24,620 nt of DNA, taken from positions 1 through 24,620 of the forward strand of contig DHVK01000011.1 in assembly GCA_002412625.1 (NCBI GenBank), given 5' to 3'. Under the pieces are notes generated by a model that saw only the letters and a list, made by a program, of their open reading frames with translations, ran no database searches and had not been told where the DNA came from. The DNA is from Cloacimonetes bacterium UBA5210 (GTDB taxonomy: Bacteria > Cloacimonadota > Cloacimonadia > Cloacimonadales > Cloacimonadaceae). The position numbers and the translations under genes were made by a program. This document shows, piece by piece, positions 24,294 to 24,620 of this stretch. The number at the start of each line of letters is the position of its first letter. The first letter of the stretch is position 1.

Positions 24294-24620
24294 TTATTCG
24301 TATCTCAGGGCATCAATCAGGTTCAGGTTGGCAGCCTTTTTAGCAGGATACCAGCCAAAGAATATGCCGATTGCCATGGAGAAACCTACGGATAGAACGA
24401 TTGACCACATGGTTACCACGATGTTCCAATCCATGAGTTTGCTTACAACTCTGGCCGCGCCAAAACCGAGCAGGATGCCGAGGATGCCGCCCAGGATGCT
24501 GATGGCCATTGCTTCGATGATAAACTGCAACAGCACATCTCGTTTTCCCGCGCCAACTGCCATGCGGATCCCGATTTCTTTCACGCGTTCAGTAACGGAA
24601 ACCAGCATGATGTTCATGAT
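24294..24620 (-). CDS. MacB/FtsX-type ABC transporter permease, C-terminal part
   Basis: Partial gene; the 5' end lies beyond the window edge. The visible 109 residues are the end of an FtsX-like permease domain: N-I-M-L-V-S-V-T-E-R, then the coupling segment K-E-I-G-I-R-M-A-V-G-A, two membrane helices (about residues 30-55 and 65-88 of the visible part) and the typical finish P-A-K-K-A-A-N-L-N-L-I-D-A-L-R-Y-E. This is the MacB family, which works with an ATPase (separate or fused) to drive export of peptides, lipoproteins or drugs by mechanotransmission. The ATG at 24617 is an internal Met, since the frame stays open to the edge and the preceding codon (Ile) fits the family. Two TAA codons in a row end the gene. 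Confidence 0.9.
   Translation of the reverse strand: MMNIMLVSVTERVKEIGIRMAVGAGKRDVLLQFIIEAMAISILGGILGILLGFGAARVVSKLMDWNIVVTMWSIVLSVGFSMAIGIFFGWYPAKKAANLNLIDALRYE

Overview
The window looks like chromosomal DNA of an uncultured FCB-group bacterium, most likely Candidatus Cloacimonadota (Cloacimonetes) or a close relative. Two secreted proteins end in a type IX-secretion-like sorting tail (N-Y-P-N-P-F start, then V-Y-N-L-K-G-Q, then S-G-I-Y and a short basic end). Signal peptides, a lipoprotein, an outer-membrane beta-barrel and an RND pump indicate a double-membrane cell. The phylum is inferred from protein style and was not tested. Most genes are on the + strand and tightly packed, with ATGA, GTGA or TAATG overlaps; two are on the - strand.

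Layout. 1-608: non-coding, with short degenerate repeats. 609-2570: soluble TPR-repeat sensor histidine kinase with no response regulator beside it. 2749-7013: two-gene RND efflux operon (membrane fusion protein, then inner-membrane pump) with no outer-membrane channel gene in view. 7102-11101: the conserved cmk-ispH-rpsA cluster with overlapping genes; S1 carries long acidic tails at both ends. 11101-12998: a PAP2-type membrane phosphatase whose first codons form a textbook intrinsic terminator, then a LemA-family protein and a UUCG-loop terminator. 13049-13583: AT-rich, no gene. 13584-15562: an operon of MscS channel, HAD phosphatase and YjbQ/UPF0047 protein, closed by a terminator. 15625-16152 (-): a small outer-membrane beta-barrel protein with a palindrome over its predicted -10 box. 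16499-19426: a secreted protein with about 16 degenerate repeats of about 53 residues plus the sorting tail. 19746-23875: a translationally coupled pair, a large lipoprotein and a secreted sorting-tail protein. 23876-24293: a non-coding stretch between two convergent terminators. 24294-24620 (-): the C-terminal end of a MacB/FtsX-type ABC permease, cut by the window edge.

How it fits together. The middle block is housekeeping (CMP phosphorylation, the last MEP-pathway step, translation initiation) with an envelope phosphatase appended. The rest is mainly envelope biology: drug or lipid export, osmotic protection, surface display. No tRNA, rRNA, CRISPR array, insertion sequence or phage gene was found. 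The points most worth a second look are the terminator inside the phosphatase start, the 16-fold repeat protein, the coupled lipoprotein/sorting-tail pair, the extreme S1 tails, and the palindrome overlapping the beta-barrel gene promoter. I see no complete, clearly new defence or mobile system.
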